A stretch of 64,000 bases of DNA from CAYMPH01 sp964392365 (GTDB lineage Bacteria > Spirochaetota > UBA4802 > UBA5550): positions 123,466 to 187,465 of the forward strand of contig CAYMPH010000008.1 of the NCBI GenBank assembly GCA_964392365.1. Direction: 5' to 3'. Within the stretch, counting starts at the first letter, position 1. Each line of letters starts with the position of its first letter. Below are positions 36,316 through 45,036 of this stretch, piece by piece. The position numbers and the translations under genes were made by a program. The notes beneath the pieces were generated by a model, which was not told where the DNA came from, did no database searches, and was given only the letters and a program-made list of their open reading frames with translations.

Positions 36316-37572
36316 TTATTTTTCTTTGCCGGCTTTATAGCCGAAAGTTGCAAAAAATAATATATATAAATAGCATGGAACTAGAATCCAGTAAGCCTTC
36401 TGGTTACCTGCTATTTCAGATAAATATCCATATAATAATGGAAGCAGCGCACCGCCGAGAATCCCCATAATAAGTAAAGCAGATGCAGTTTTTGTATGTC
36501 TTCCCAGCCCGGTAATGGCAAGTGGCCAGATTGCAGGCCACATTATTGAGTTGGCAAATCCAAGCAGTGCTATAAACAGCACTGAAGTAATGCCGTTTGT
36601 AAATATTGCCAGGATAGAAAATACAATTCCTAATATGGAAAAATATTTCAGGGCGATTTCCTGCCTTATATATTTTGGAATTAAAATTATTCCTGTAATA
36701 TAACCGAAAATCATTGCAGTAAGCGTAACCGATGAAAAGAATTTTGCCTGTGAAATTTCAAATCCTAGCCATTTACCGTATAAAATCTGCGAATCAACAG
36801 ATATAACTTCAGCTCCAACATAAACAAACAGGGCTAGAATTCCAAACCAGAGATAAGTAAATTTAAAAATTGATTTATTGGAATTTTGTTTTTCAGAATC
36901 AGAAGGATTCTCTGATATTTCTGGGAGCGGTGAAAAACGAATCATAACTGCAAGGGCAATTAAAATAATAGCCATTATTATATATGGCAGTATTACTTTT
37001 GAAGCAAGCAGATTGAGTTCTGCGTATTTCTGAGCTGCATCCATTGTTTTAAGATTTGATGATATATCGTCAATCCCCTGTAAAACAATAAATCCCAGAA
37101 TCGTGGGACTGATAATGCCTGCAATTTTATTGCAGATTCCCATTATACTAATTCGTTTTGCTGCGCTTTCAATCGGTCCTATAATTGTGACATAAGGATT
37201 AACGGCTGTCTGCAAAATACTGAGCCCCGTACCCTGAATAAACAAGCCTGTCAGAAATAAACCGAAAGTTCTTGTTAATGCAGATGGAATAAAAACCAAT
37301 GCGCCTGCAGCCATAACTGCAAGACCTAAGGACATGCCATTTTTAAAACCAGTTTTGCTCAGCAGCCATGACGAAGGCAGCGCCATGAAAAAATATGAAA
37401 TATAAAATGAAAAAGCCACCAGATAAGCCTGAAAATCATTTTTTAACTCGCATGCAATTTTTAGATACGGGATTAAAGCGGCATTGAGCCATGTAACAAA
37501 GCCGAATATAAAAAAGAGAGCTGCAATAATTACAATTGAAATCAGGTATTCTTTTTCAGTTTTATTTGTCAT
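36316..37572 (-). CDS. MFS sugar transporter (FucP/NagP-like)
   Basis: This 418-residue protein has twelve membrane helices and the opening LFFIFGFVTWLNAALIPYLK, a landmark of the fucose/glucose/N-acetylglucosamine proton symporters FucP, GluP and NagP, followed by YFFMALPSSWLLSKTGFKNG and ILQTAVNPYVTIIGP. It should import a monosaccharide with protons; which one is unknown. No sugar-catabolic gene lies nearby. It precedes the SSS gene on the same strand. Confidence 0.92.
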   Translation of the reverse strand: MTNKTEKEYLISIVIIAALFFIFGFVTWLNAALIPYLKIACELKNDFQAYLVAFSFYISYFFMALPSSWLLSKTGFKNGMSLGLAVMAAGALVFIPSALTRTFGLFLTGLFIQGTGLSILQTAVNPYVTIIGPIESAAKRISIMGICNKIAGIISPTILGFIVLQGIDDISSNLKTMDAAQKYAELNLLASKVILPYIIMAIILIALAVMIRFSPLPEISENPSDSEKQNSNKSIFKFTYLWFGILALFVYVGAEVISVDSQILYGKWLGFEISQAKFFSSVTLTAMIFGYITGIILIPKYIRQEIALKYFSILGIVFSILAIFTNGITSVLFIALLGFANSIMWPAIWPLAITGLGRHTKTASALLIMGILGGALLPLLYGYLSEIAGNQKAYWILVPCYLYILFFATFGYKAGKEK

Positions 37573-37785
37573 ATCACATCTATTTTTATTTTATGGTATT
37601 TCAGCAATTCGAAAAAATTATCCAGACCTGTTACAGTTCAAGAGACATACTGTAGAAAATCCAAAAGTAAAAGCAACCATAATTTTATGGTAATCCGCCT
37701 GATATCATTTATAGTTATATCACATCACTAAATAAACCAAACTGCTGAGGTACAGATTAAGTAATTCAATAAATAATTTCTGCTT

Positions 37786-38541
37786 TTATTTAATCCAGAC
37801 TTTGAATATAACCCAAATGCCTTCAATCAAAACAAGAACTCCAAGACTCATTTTTAAAATTTTTTTAGATTTAATTTTGCTCAATACCTTCGGGCCGAAA
37901 AATCCTCCAGCTGCAGAACCTATACACATCGGTGCCATTATCTCAATTGGAGGTATTCCCTTCAGTATTATCCAGAGAAAAAAACTTATAAGGCAGATAG
38001 GAGCTTCTGCTAAGTCCGTTGATCCTATTGCTCCTTTCTCACTGCGGTCTTTGAATACAAGCTGTCCTCCGGCAACAAGAGGGCCAAAGCCTCCTCCTGA
38101 CAGAGCTTTATTAAATGCACTTATAAAACCGAGTAAATATATTTTCTTTGATGTCATAATTAAAGATTTATCTGATAAAATCATTATTCCAATTACTATA
38201 ACCAGTAGAGCAATGTAGGTATTTAAAACTTTCGGCGAAACAGATACAGAAACAAAAACACCAGCAAAACAGGCAAATACACCGAACCAAATAATTATTT
38301 TTGTTACGTTATAATCGGTTGATCCATTCTGAAAATCCGCATTACCGAATTTATGATGCCTGTAGGAGGCCACAAAACCTCCAACTGCCTGAGATATTAA
38401 AATTGATGGTATAATTGTTTTAACATCATAACCGAATAAAATCAGAAGCGGTGATAAAACAGTTCCGTACATCATGCCGAGCGAACTGTCTATAAGCTCC
38501 ATAACCATTGAAAGAGCAAATAAATAAAATGATTCCGCCAT
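37786..38541 (-). CDS. TauE/SafE-family sulfite/anion exporter-like protein
   Basis: This 251-residue protein has eight membrane helices arranged as two repeats, the second opening LLGFISAFNKALSGGGFGPLVAGGQL, characteristic of the TauE/SafE family. Known members move sulfite, sulfoacetate or other sulfur-containing anions. Start at ATG 38541. Its upstream region contains dispersed repeat D and the same TAACA-type dyad seen before the TMEM175-like gene. The substrate is unknown. Confidence 0.9.
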   Translation of the reverse strand: MAESFYLFALSMVMELIDSSLGMMYGTVLSPLLILFGYDVKTIIPSILISQAVGGFVASYRHHKFGNADFQNGSTDYNVTKIIIWFGVFACFAGVFVSVSVSPKVLNTYIALLVIVIGIMILSDKSLIMTSKKIYLLGFISAFNKALSGGGFGPLVAGGQLVFKDRSEKGAIGSTDLAEAPICLISFFLWIILKGIPPIEIMAPMCIGSAAGGFFGPKVLSKIKSKKILKMSLGVLVLIEGIWVIFKVWIK

Positions 38542-38647
38542 TTAAATTTATCCTTGTATTGCAAAATTTATAGAAAATATCAATAGTGTCTGATAATTTT
38601 AGAAATTTTTATAATCACTTTTAAAAATTTAAAAAAGTAAAATTTAA

Positions 38648-38765
38648 TAAACATTTGCTGTTAGCATGCGGGAAGTCAAGAATTATAGTTACTTTCAGCA
38701 TTCTATAAGCTGCAGGAAGTCTCATTGGCAGCAAGGATTCATTATAATACTTTTAGCTTTTTTTC
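38648..38765 (+). repeat. Dispersed intergenic repeat, copy D
   Basis: The most complete copy, with AACATTTGCTGTTA, GTCAAGAATTATAG (from 38675), a CTTTCAGC / GCTGCAGGAAG imperfect palindrome and AAGTCTCATTGGCAGCAAGG. A partial second core, AATAATTATAGTTGATTTA, lies nearby at about 38822-38840. The rest of the 422-base gap is AT-rich with no feature. Confidence 0.7.
38649..38663. promoter_or_regulatory. AAACA-N5-TGTTA dyad upstream of the TauE-like gene
   Basis: AAACATTTGCTGTTA is one base off a perfect dyad. On the minus strand a TTGACT box (38679-38674) lies 10 bases upstream, the same spacing as at the TMEM175-like gene, although the spacer differs. Confidence 0.45.
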
Positions 38766-38963
38766 TGTGTGAAGTTCTTTTAAAAGAGTGTTGAGCCATT
38801 TGATGATAAAGTAAGGTTTGTAAATAATTATAGTTGATTTACTTTTAAATAAAAATCAGAATGACGCTGATATATCCGGCCTTATATAAAAAAAATTTAG
38901 AACACGGTTGTTTAAAGAAAGAAAAATCATATTCCTGCTCAGGAAGCGGATAGGAGAAATATC

Positions 38964-39551
38964 ATGAAAAAAATTTTTCTATTGTTTTCAATTCTGGTCT
39001 TTTTTGTTTCAGTCAATGCAGCTGATATCAATTCAGATGTATATTTTAATAAAAAAATCAGAATAACTGAAAGCACTAAATTTGCAGTTCTGCCGTTCGA
39101 GCTTACTGCTTCATGGGCCCAGAATCCCGGTGAAAAGGCTGTCAAGAAAAGCATCGAAGAAAAAAACATGGAAAAATTTGAACTTAGCCTTCTCAATGCC
39201 GGAGCAACTGTTATTGAGAGACAGAAACTTGATAAGCTGATCAATGAAATGTCATTATCCTCCACAGGTCTTACTGAAGCTGATTCGATTAAACTCGGAA
39301 AGCTTTTATCAGCTGATATAATAGTGCTTGGAACTATCCCCCTCTGGTCTTTTCATCAAAATATAAATAAGGGATTTATTGAAATTCTGATAAAGGGTAT
39401 AGTTGTTGAGACTGGTGAGATTTCATTCAAGGCTGTTTTTGATTCAAAAATAAGCACAACCAATGATGATTTCAGGTATGACATGGCCCAGCTTGAAACA
39501 AAGGCATACAAGATAATCGGGGAAAAGATAAGGGAATCCGTTAAAAAATAA
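38964..39551 (+). CDS. Periplasmic CsgG/FlgO-like protein
   Basis: This 195-residue exported protein has a signal peptide (MKKIFLLFSILVFFVSVNA). The core FELSLLNAGATVIERQKLDKLINE, then GKLLSADIIVLGTI, is the pattern of CsgG-like and FlgO-like proteins, whose conserved helix-loop places ERQKLDKLL before a strand with ADxxxxG. Members form or regulate outer-membrane assemblies. There is no lipobox, so it is not a typical CsgG lipoprotein. A related design appears in the FlgT-like lipoprotein at 58255. The function is unknown. Confidence 0.8.
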   Translation: MKKIFLLFSILVFFVSVNAADINSDVYFNKKIRITESTKFAVLPFELTASWAQNPGEKAVKKSIEEKNMEKFELSLLNAGATVIERQKLDKLINEMSLSSTGLTEADSIKLGKLLSADIIVLGTIPLWSFHQNINKGFIEILIKGIVVETGEISFKAVFDSKISTTNDDFRYDMAQLETKAYKIIGEKIRESVKK

Positions 39552-39804
39552 ATTTTTAACGGATCTTAATCTCAGCTGCTTGCCATAGTGTAGTACCTTA
39601 TGGATCTTTATTTAGTAACAGAAAAATTTGAATAAATCAAATTCTTAACTGGACCGTTAAGCATTAAATTATATCCGATTTATATGAATAAGTTTTGTTT
39701 TCGTTTTTATGAAAGTTCCACTTCCTGATCCGGTCAAATAAATCCTGGTTAATAACAGTTTAATAATTCTTGATTTAAATTTGCATTCGGAACAAACTTG
39801 TCAC

Positions 39805-41103
39805 ATGAATACAGTAATATATATCGGCCTTGCATACGCGCTTTTAACAGGGATAATCCTTATAAATAGAAAACCGCGTTTACTTTCATATAAAATTGTA
39901 ATATTATTCATGTTTTTTATGATACTTCCAATGTTTTTCAAGCTGATAAACCCCGGGGTTATGATCGGTGAAAATGATATTTTTGGATTTGTTAAAGCTG
40001 CTCCATTTACATTCGGTCCGTTTCTTTATTTATATTCGCTGGCAGAGATAAGCGAATCGCCCAGATTCAGAAAAAGCTGGCTTCTGCATTTCATTCCGTT
40101 TTTAATCGGAGCTGTTCTCTTTGTTGTTTATACCGGGACAGAAAAATTTCCGCATGAAAATCCGCATCCACGTCCTGTGCATTCTTTTAACGATCAGCAG
40201 TTTGATCATCACGGGCTTCAGCCGTTTCATGATGATGCACGTATGGATATGCCTCCTCCGCCACACGGAATGGAAGGTGATCGCCTGAAACCCGGGGATT
40301 ACCGGGAAAAAATAAGTGACGGGAAACCGGATTATGCAGATAAGTTACTCACTGCAGCAATTTTTATATCACTTGCTGTTTATACTTTTCTTGTACTGCT
40401 TCTGTTGATGAGGCACAGAAGAAATATAATTGAATATTTTTCATCTGTTACTATTGCCAACAACCTCAACTGGCTAAGATGGATCACTATCTGCTTTTTT
40501 ATTTCATACGCTTTTGTCATTGTTATGATTCAGGTAAAACCGGATATAATGCGGTATAATTTAATCAGGCCTAATGACATCCCGGATATTGCAACGGTTT
40601 TCTTCATGTTCTGTTTCAGCTATTTTGCTCTCAGCCAGCCTGCAATTTACAGGCAGCTTGATACAGGGTCAGAGCCGGGTAAGCCTGATGAAGACTTGAA
40701 AATAGAGAAGAAGTACGAAAAATCCGGATTGAAAGATGACAGTGCAGAGAAATTTCTTAACATGCTTGAGGATTACATGAAAAATGATAAACCATACCTC
40801 GATCCTGACCTTACCATATTTGAAGTTTCATCTAACATTAATATTCCGAAACACTATATCACCCAGATTATTAATGAGAAGATGAATAAGAATTTTTATC
40901 GTTATATCAATGAATACCGGATAAACGAGGTAAAGCAGAAGATATCTGATAAAAAATTTATGGACCATCCGATAATTCGCATTGCCTATGATTCCGGATT
41001 TAGTTCAAAATCTTCTTTTAACAAAGTATTTAAGGAATTTACGAATCTTACCCCTTCAGAATACAGGAAAAATTTTACATCTTCATCTTCGGTTCCTGTA
41101 TAA
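39805..41103 (+). CDS. Membrane AraC-type regulator with histidine-rich outer loop
   Basis: ATG 39805 is chosen over TTG 39781; neither has a clear ribosome site. The 432-residue protein has about seven membrane helices and a C-terminal AraC helix-turn-helix (TIFEVSSNINIPKHYITQII, then IIRIAYDSGFSSKSSFNKVF, FTNLTPSEYRKNF). Between helices 4 and 5, residues 112-182 hold seven His (117, 121, 126, 135, 136, 142, 154) with many Pro, Asp and Met, a likely metal-binding loop; N-out topology would put it in the periplasm. It resembles 7TM AraC sensors rather than a copper regulator of known type. The next operon downstream is a possible target. Confidence 0.85.
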   Translation: MNTVIYIGLAYALLTGIILINRKPRLLSYKIVILFMFFMILPMFFKLINPGVMIGENDIFGFVKAAPFTFGPFLYLYSLAEISESPRFRKSWLLHFIPFLIGAVLFVVYTGTEKFPHENPHPRPVHSFNDQQFDHHGLQPFHDDARMDMPPPPHGMEGDRLKPGDYREKISDGKPDYADKLLTAAIFISLAVYTFLVLLLLMRHRRNIIEYFSSVTIANNLNWLRWITICFFISYAFVIVMIQVKPDIMRYNLIRPNDIPDIATVFFMFCFSYFALSQPAIYRQLDTGSEPGKPDEDLKIEKKYEKSGLKDDSAEKFLNMLEDYMKNDKPYLDPDLTIFEVSSNINIPKHYITQIINEKMNKNFYRYINEYRINEVKQKISDKKFMDHPIIRIAYDSGFSSKSSFNKVFKEFTNLTPSEYRKNFTSSSSVPV

Positions 41104-41176
41104 GAAATTTTTCAGTCTTAAACATTTTTAATTTTAATATTTACACTTAAATTTTAAAATGTTTAACTTTTAGGGG

Positions 41177-41214
41177 GCTCTGACCCCAATATTTCAAAAT
41201 ATTGCTCTGACCCC
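41177..41214. repeat. GCTCTGACCCC direct repeats around a small palindrome
   Basis: Two identical 11-base copies of GCTCTGACCCC (41177-41187 and 41204-41214) flank AATATTTCAAAATATT, whose 7-base arms pair. GGGGTCAGAGC motifs of this kind often flag REP-like or transposon-derived debris in bacteria. The rest of the 402-base gap shows no gene. Confidence 0.7.
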
Positions 41215-41505
41215 TATTTAAAATTGAAAGGTATTGTAACTTCTTACTTAATATTGCTCTTCTATATATTAATAATATTAATTTTATCAATATAATAGCG
41301 TTAATTGAATTAAAAGTTACCCTTTTTTATCCCCGGTTGATACAAATATTGTGATTAAAAAAAGCCTAAGTGGATTAAAAATTTAAAAAACTTGAATTCC
41401 ATGGTACATACTTAGCGGGAAGGTCGAAAAAGGCCCAAAAAAAAATAACTTTATTCCTGTAAACACTCAAAAACTGAAACAGCTTTTTTTAAGGGAGCAG
41501 CTTTT

Positions 41506-42318
41506 ATGAAAAAAATTTTTATTTTAATAGCAGCGGGAATTATTCTGATTTCATCAGAAGCCTGGTCACAGCCAGGGCCAGGCGGTCATCCGCAGGCGGT
41601 TCAGAGCGTTCAGAATTTCCGCATCTGGACTTATGCAGGGTTTAATTTTGAATTTACGCCAAACTGGGCATTCACTCTGACACCGGGTTTCAACATGGAG
41701 CTTGCGAGCACGGCTGCCCCTGTTATCGGGTCAAATCTGTTTGAAATATTTGCCGGGCCGACTTTCAGTTACATGATAAATAATTTTCTTATAGTGGTTC
41801 CTCTATGGTACTACTACACCGGATATTATTCAGCTCAAAACGGATCTTTTTCCAGCAGCCATAATATAGCCCTGCTTCCCGAAGTTGTTTTTTTTACTGG
41901 CAGATGGTCATTCGGGTTAAGGCTTTATTTTCAGAACCTGTTCTATTCATCTCCCATAAACGGTGATTCAGGATACGCGCTGCTGCTTACTGAGAAACTG
42001 GAGATCGGTTTTAAAATAAACAGTCTCATGAAGCTTATCGTTGCTGATGAGCTTTTTACAACACTGGTGTCGAATCCATATGCCATGCCAGATTCAGGAA
42101 GCCCGTTTTACAGGCAGGGGATTACAAAGAATAAATTTTACGCAGGCATAATGTGGAACCTTTCAGATTATTCAAAACTTTATACGCAGTATGTGCTCGA
42201 AACAAATTTTAACGAGATGATGCGTACGACACAATATGATCACCAGCTTTATATTCTTTTTACGCATTCATTTAAATTTTATGGAGAGGATGCAAGAACA
42301 AAAATCAATCCTTTATAA
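41506..42318 (+). CDS. Predicted outer-membrane barrel, first gene of the PqqD operon
   Basis: This 270-residue protein has a signal peptide (MKKIFILIAAGIILISSEAW) and a strand-rich mature part with many aromatic residues (FRIWTYAGFNFEFTPNWAFTLTPGF, LWYYYTGYYS, KLYTQYVLETNFNEM), typical of a DUF2490-like barrel. It opens the operon and lies 64 bases before the PqqD-like gene. It could be a pore for the product or substrate of the downstream enzymes. GGGAG precedes the ATG. No specific function is known. Confidence 0.72.
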   Translation: MKKIFILIAAGIILISSEAWSQPGPGGHPQAVQSVQNFRIWTYAGFNFEFTPNWAFTLTPGFNMELASTAAPVIGSNLFEIFAGPTFSYMINNFLIVVPLWYYYTGYYSAQNGSFSSSHNIALLPEVVFFTGRWSFGLRLYFQNLFYSSPINGDSGYALLLTEKLEIGFKINSLMKLIVADELFTTLVSNPYAMPDSGSPFYRQGITKNKFYAGIMWNLSDYSKLYTQYVLETNFNEMMRTTQYDHQLYILFTHSFKFYGEDARTKINPL

Positions 42319-42382
42319 TGGATGAACTATTCGCAGCTTTTATGAAGATTTTTTACAGAAAAGTTTACTGGAGAGTGACTAT

Positions 42383-42619
42383 ATGAACAGACTGAAAAAT
42401 TTAGCAATCAATGATGAAGGGTTCGCGTTTGAACCATTAACAGGGGAGAGTTTCACTATTAATGAGGCCGGCAGGCTGATAATAAAAGCTCTTATTAAAA
42501 ATCTTCCGCACGAAGAAATCTGCAGGATTATAACTGAGGAGCTTGATGCTCTTCCGGAAGAAGCTGGCAGAGATATAACTGATTTTATTGAAAGACTGAC
42601 GCTTTATAAACTTATCTGA
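42383..42619 (+). CDS. PqqD-like RiPP-recognition-element protein
   Basis: The 78-residue protein matches PqqD over its full length: AINDEGFAFEPLTGESFTINEAGRLI, then LPHEEICRIITEELD and AGRDITDFIERL. PqqD and related RREs bind leader peptides and hand them to modifying enzymes. In this operon the only leader-like sequence I see is the N-terminus of the decarboxylase two genes downstream (YEKPSIIKL, residues 5-13). GGAGAG precedes the ATG. It is followed 13 bases later by the ATP-grasp gene. Binding to the decarboxylase is inference. Confidence 0.88.
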   Translation: MNRLKNLAINDEGFAFEPLTGESFTINEAGRLIIKALIKNLPHEEICRIITEELDALPEEAGRDITDFIERLTLYKLI

Positions 42620-42632
42620 GATAGGATGGAAC

Positions 42633-43670
42633 ATGGAAGAAATATTTGTAGGAGTATCTGGAATCAATGCGGCAGATAATCCGGGTCCGGGAATCGGAGT
42701 TGCCAGATCGCTTAAGGCTGACAGCGGTCTTAATGTAAAAATAGTAGGGCTTGCCTATGACGCAATGGAGCCCGGGATATATCTCGACAGGCATATAGAT
42801 AGATCCTTTATTATGCCGTATCCCACCGTTTCATTTGAGTCGTATTTCGGGCGTTTGCAATATATAAAGGAAAGCTACGGGCTTGATTTTGTAATACCGA
42901 ATCTCGATGCGGAACTCCCGCTCTATGCGAAATATGCCAAGGAACTTAAGAATGCCGGCATTGGAACATTCATACCTACTCTCGATGAATTCAAGGTCAG
43001 GGGAAAGGACAGACTTTCCGATGTTGCTGAAAAAATCGGAGTGAAGGTCCCATTGACTACAGTAGTGTCGTCATTTGATGAATTTAGAAAGGCTTTAAAT
43101 GAAACTGGGTATCCTCTCATGGTAAAGGGCGCCATGTATAAAGCATACCGGGCATACACCGAACAGGAGGCATATCATCATTACCATCAGATTGTTGCAG
43201 AGTGGGGATACCCGGTTATTGTACAGCAGGTTGTCAAGGGTGAGGAGATGAATGTAATCGGCCTCGGAGACGGGGAAGGTAATTCACTCGGGGTTGTTGG
43301 CATCAAGAAGCTGACTATTACACCACTCGGAAAAATATGGACAGGTGTAACCGTAAAGCATGAGGGTGCTCTCGATGCCACGGAACAGTTTATTAAAAAG
43401 TATAAGTGGAAGGGCGGATTTGAACTTGAGTGCATTGTTGATGATGGAGATATCTACCTGATAGAAATAAATCCGCGCTTTCCTGCATGGCTTTATTTTG
43501 CCACAGGTGTCGGATGCAATCTGCCGGCGAATCTGTTACGCAAAGCTCTCGGAAAGACTGTTATTCCTTATAAAGGTTATGATGCAGGAAAACTTTTTAT
43601 CCGCTATACTGAAGAGATTATTACTGACATGGAAAAATTCCAGAACATCAACATGAAAGGGGAATGCTGA
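42633..43670 (+). CDS. ATP-grasp carboxylate-amine ligase
   Basis: This 345-residue protein opens GVSGINAADNPGPGIGVARSL, resembling the N-domain of CarB/PylC-type ATP-grasp ligases, then GYPLMVKGAMYKAYRAY (ATP lysine and loop), VIVQQVVKGEEMNVIG and the metal-binding GGFELECIVDDGDIYLIEINPRFP. All the main ATP-grasp residues are present, so activity is expected. Such enzymes join a carboxylate to an amine via an acyl phosphate. The substrate is unknown; given the neighbours it may modify a lysine-like or peptide substrate. The decarboxylase starts one base after the stop. Confidence 0.92.
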   Translation: MEEIFVGVSGINAADNPGPGIGVARSLKADSGLNVKIVGLAYDAMEPGIYLDRHIDRSFIMPYPTVSFESYFGRLQYIKESYGLDFVIPNLDAELPLYAKYAKELKNAGIGTFIPTLDEFKVRGKDRLSDVAEKIGVKVPLTTVVSSFDEFRKALNETGYPLMVKGAMYKAYRAYTEQEAYHHYHQIVAEWGYPVIVQQVVKGEEMNVIGLGDGEGNSLGVVGIKKLTITPLGKIWTGVTVKHEGALDATEQFIKKYKWKGGFELECIVDDGDIYLIEINPRFPAWLYFATGVGCNLPANLLRKALGKTVIPYKGYDAGKLFIRYTEEIITDMEKFQNINMKGEC

Positions 43671-43671
43671 A

Positions 43672-45036
43672 ATGAAAAAACCATATGAAAAACCTTCGAT
43701 TATAAAACTTGAAACAGGATTCATGAACAAGTACGGCAACTCGCCTGCATACTCACGCAAGGTGAGAAAAGACATTGATGGCATTTCAATTGAGGAGCTT
43801 ACGGAAAAATTCGGATCTCCGCTGTTCGTGTTTTCAGAAAAAACATTAAGGCAGAAATACAGTGAGGCTTACAAGGCATTCTCGCGCAGATACCACAACA
43901 TGGTGTTCGGGTGGTCATACAAGACAAATTATCTTTCTGCAATATGCGCAGTCTTTCATGATGAAGGCTCTATTGCTGAAGTGGTATCAGAAATGGAGTA
44001 CGACAAGGCAAGGAAGCTCGGTATTCCCGGAGAAAAAATAATCTTCAACGGCCCGCATAAAACTGAAAGCGCTTTAAAAAAAGCAGTAACAGAAGGTGCG
44101 ATGATAAACATTGACCACTATGATGAGCTTTACGATCTTGAAAAAATTGCAGCGGAAACAACTTCCGGTAAAGTCAAGGCCGGGATGAGAATCAATGTTG
44201 ATGCAGGCATATACCCGCAATGGACGCGTTTCGGATTCAACCTCGAGTCCGGGCAGGCATTTGATGCAGTGAAAAGAATGAGCGCCGGCAGCAAAGTCAT
44301 ACTCAATGGACTGCACTGTCACCTTGGAACTTTTATAATGGACCCTGCATCATACGGAATTCTAGTTGAGAAAATGCTGCAGTTTGCATATAGAATTGAA
44401 GACAGCTTCGGTTTTAAAATAGAATATATCGATATCGGCGGAGGCTTCCCTTCCAAAAGCAAACTCAAGGGAACTTATCTTCCGCCTGATATTGCAATTT
44501 CATCAATCGACACTTATGCTGAAACAATTACAGATGCTCTATATAAAAATTTAAGACCTGGTGATGCGCCCCGGCTCATACTTGAATCAGGAAGAGCTCT
44601 TGTTGATGAAGCAGGCTTCCTGATATCCACTGTATTTGCTTCAAAGAGACTGCCGGATGGAAGAAAAGCATATATTGCTGATGCAGGAATAAACCTGTTA
44701 TTCACTTCAAACTGGTACAAGTTTACAATTGAAACAGACCGCGAGCTTTCTGGCCAGAATGAACCTTCAGTTGTTTTAGGACCTCTATGCATGAACATAG
44801 ATGTTATAGATGAATCAACACTGCTGCCGTCTCTAAGCCGCGGAACAAAACTGATATTTTCGCCTGTAGGCGCATACAATATCACACAGTCTATGCAATT
44901 CATTGAGTACAGGCCGAATGTTGTGATGATCTCCGAAAAAGGCAAAGCTGAAATTATACGTCAGGCTGAAGATCTGTCCGATATCGAACGGAGAGAAATT
45001 ATTCCGGCTCATCTGAAAAAGGGCGGCAGCAAATGA
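43672..45036 (+). CDS. LysA-like PLP decarboxylase with N-terminal leader-like tag
   Basis: The 454-residue protein is a fold-III PLP enzyme like diaminopimelate decarboxylase. PLP Lys84 lies in SYKTN, followed by NGPHKTESAL, the HCHLG motif, the phosphate loop IDIGGGFPS, ESGRALVDEAG, the active-site cysteine in GPLCMNIDV, and SPVGAYNITQSMQF. The first 25 residues are extra: MKKPYEKPSIIKLETGFMNK, with a YxxPxIxxL pattern like lasso and related RiPP leaders bound by PqqD-type proteins. A PqqD-like gene sits two genes upstream. It overlaps the transporter-peptidase gene by four bases (ATGA). It may decarboxylate a lysine-, ornithine- or diaminopimelate-type substrate; the exact one is unknown. 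Confidence 0.92.
   Translation: MKKPYEKPSIIKLETGFMNKYGNSPAYSRKVRKDIDGISIEELTEKFGSPLFVFSEKTLRQKYSEAYKAFSRRYHNMVFGWSYKTNYLSAICAVFHDEGSIAEVVSEMEYDKARKLGIPGEKIIFNGPHKTESALKKAVTEGAMINIDHYDELYDLEKIAAETTSGKVKAGMRINVDAGIYPQWTRFGFNLESGQAFDAVKRMSAGSKVILNGLHCHLGTFIMDPASYGILVEKMLQFAYRIEDSFGFKIEYIDIGGGFPSKSKLKGTYLPPDIAISSIDTYAETITDALYKNLRPGDAPRLILESGRALVDEAGFLISTVFASKRLPDGRKAYIADAGINLLFTSNWYKFTIETDRELSGQNEPSVVLGPLCMNIDVIDESTLLPSLSRGTKLIFSPVGAYNITQSMQFIEYRPNVVMISEKGKAEIIRQAEDLSDIERREIIPAHLKKGGSK

Noticed and set aside
41103..41505. Possible gene in the gap before the barrel
   Set aside because: No start with ribosome site and no protein-like reading frame; only repeats and AT-rich sequence.
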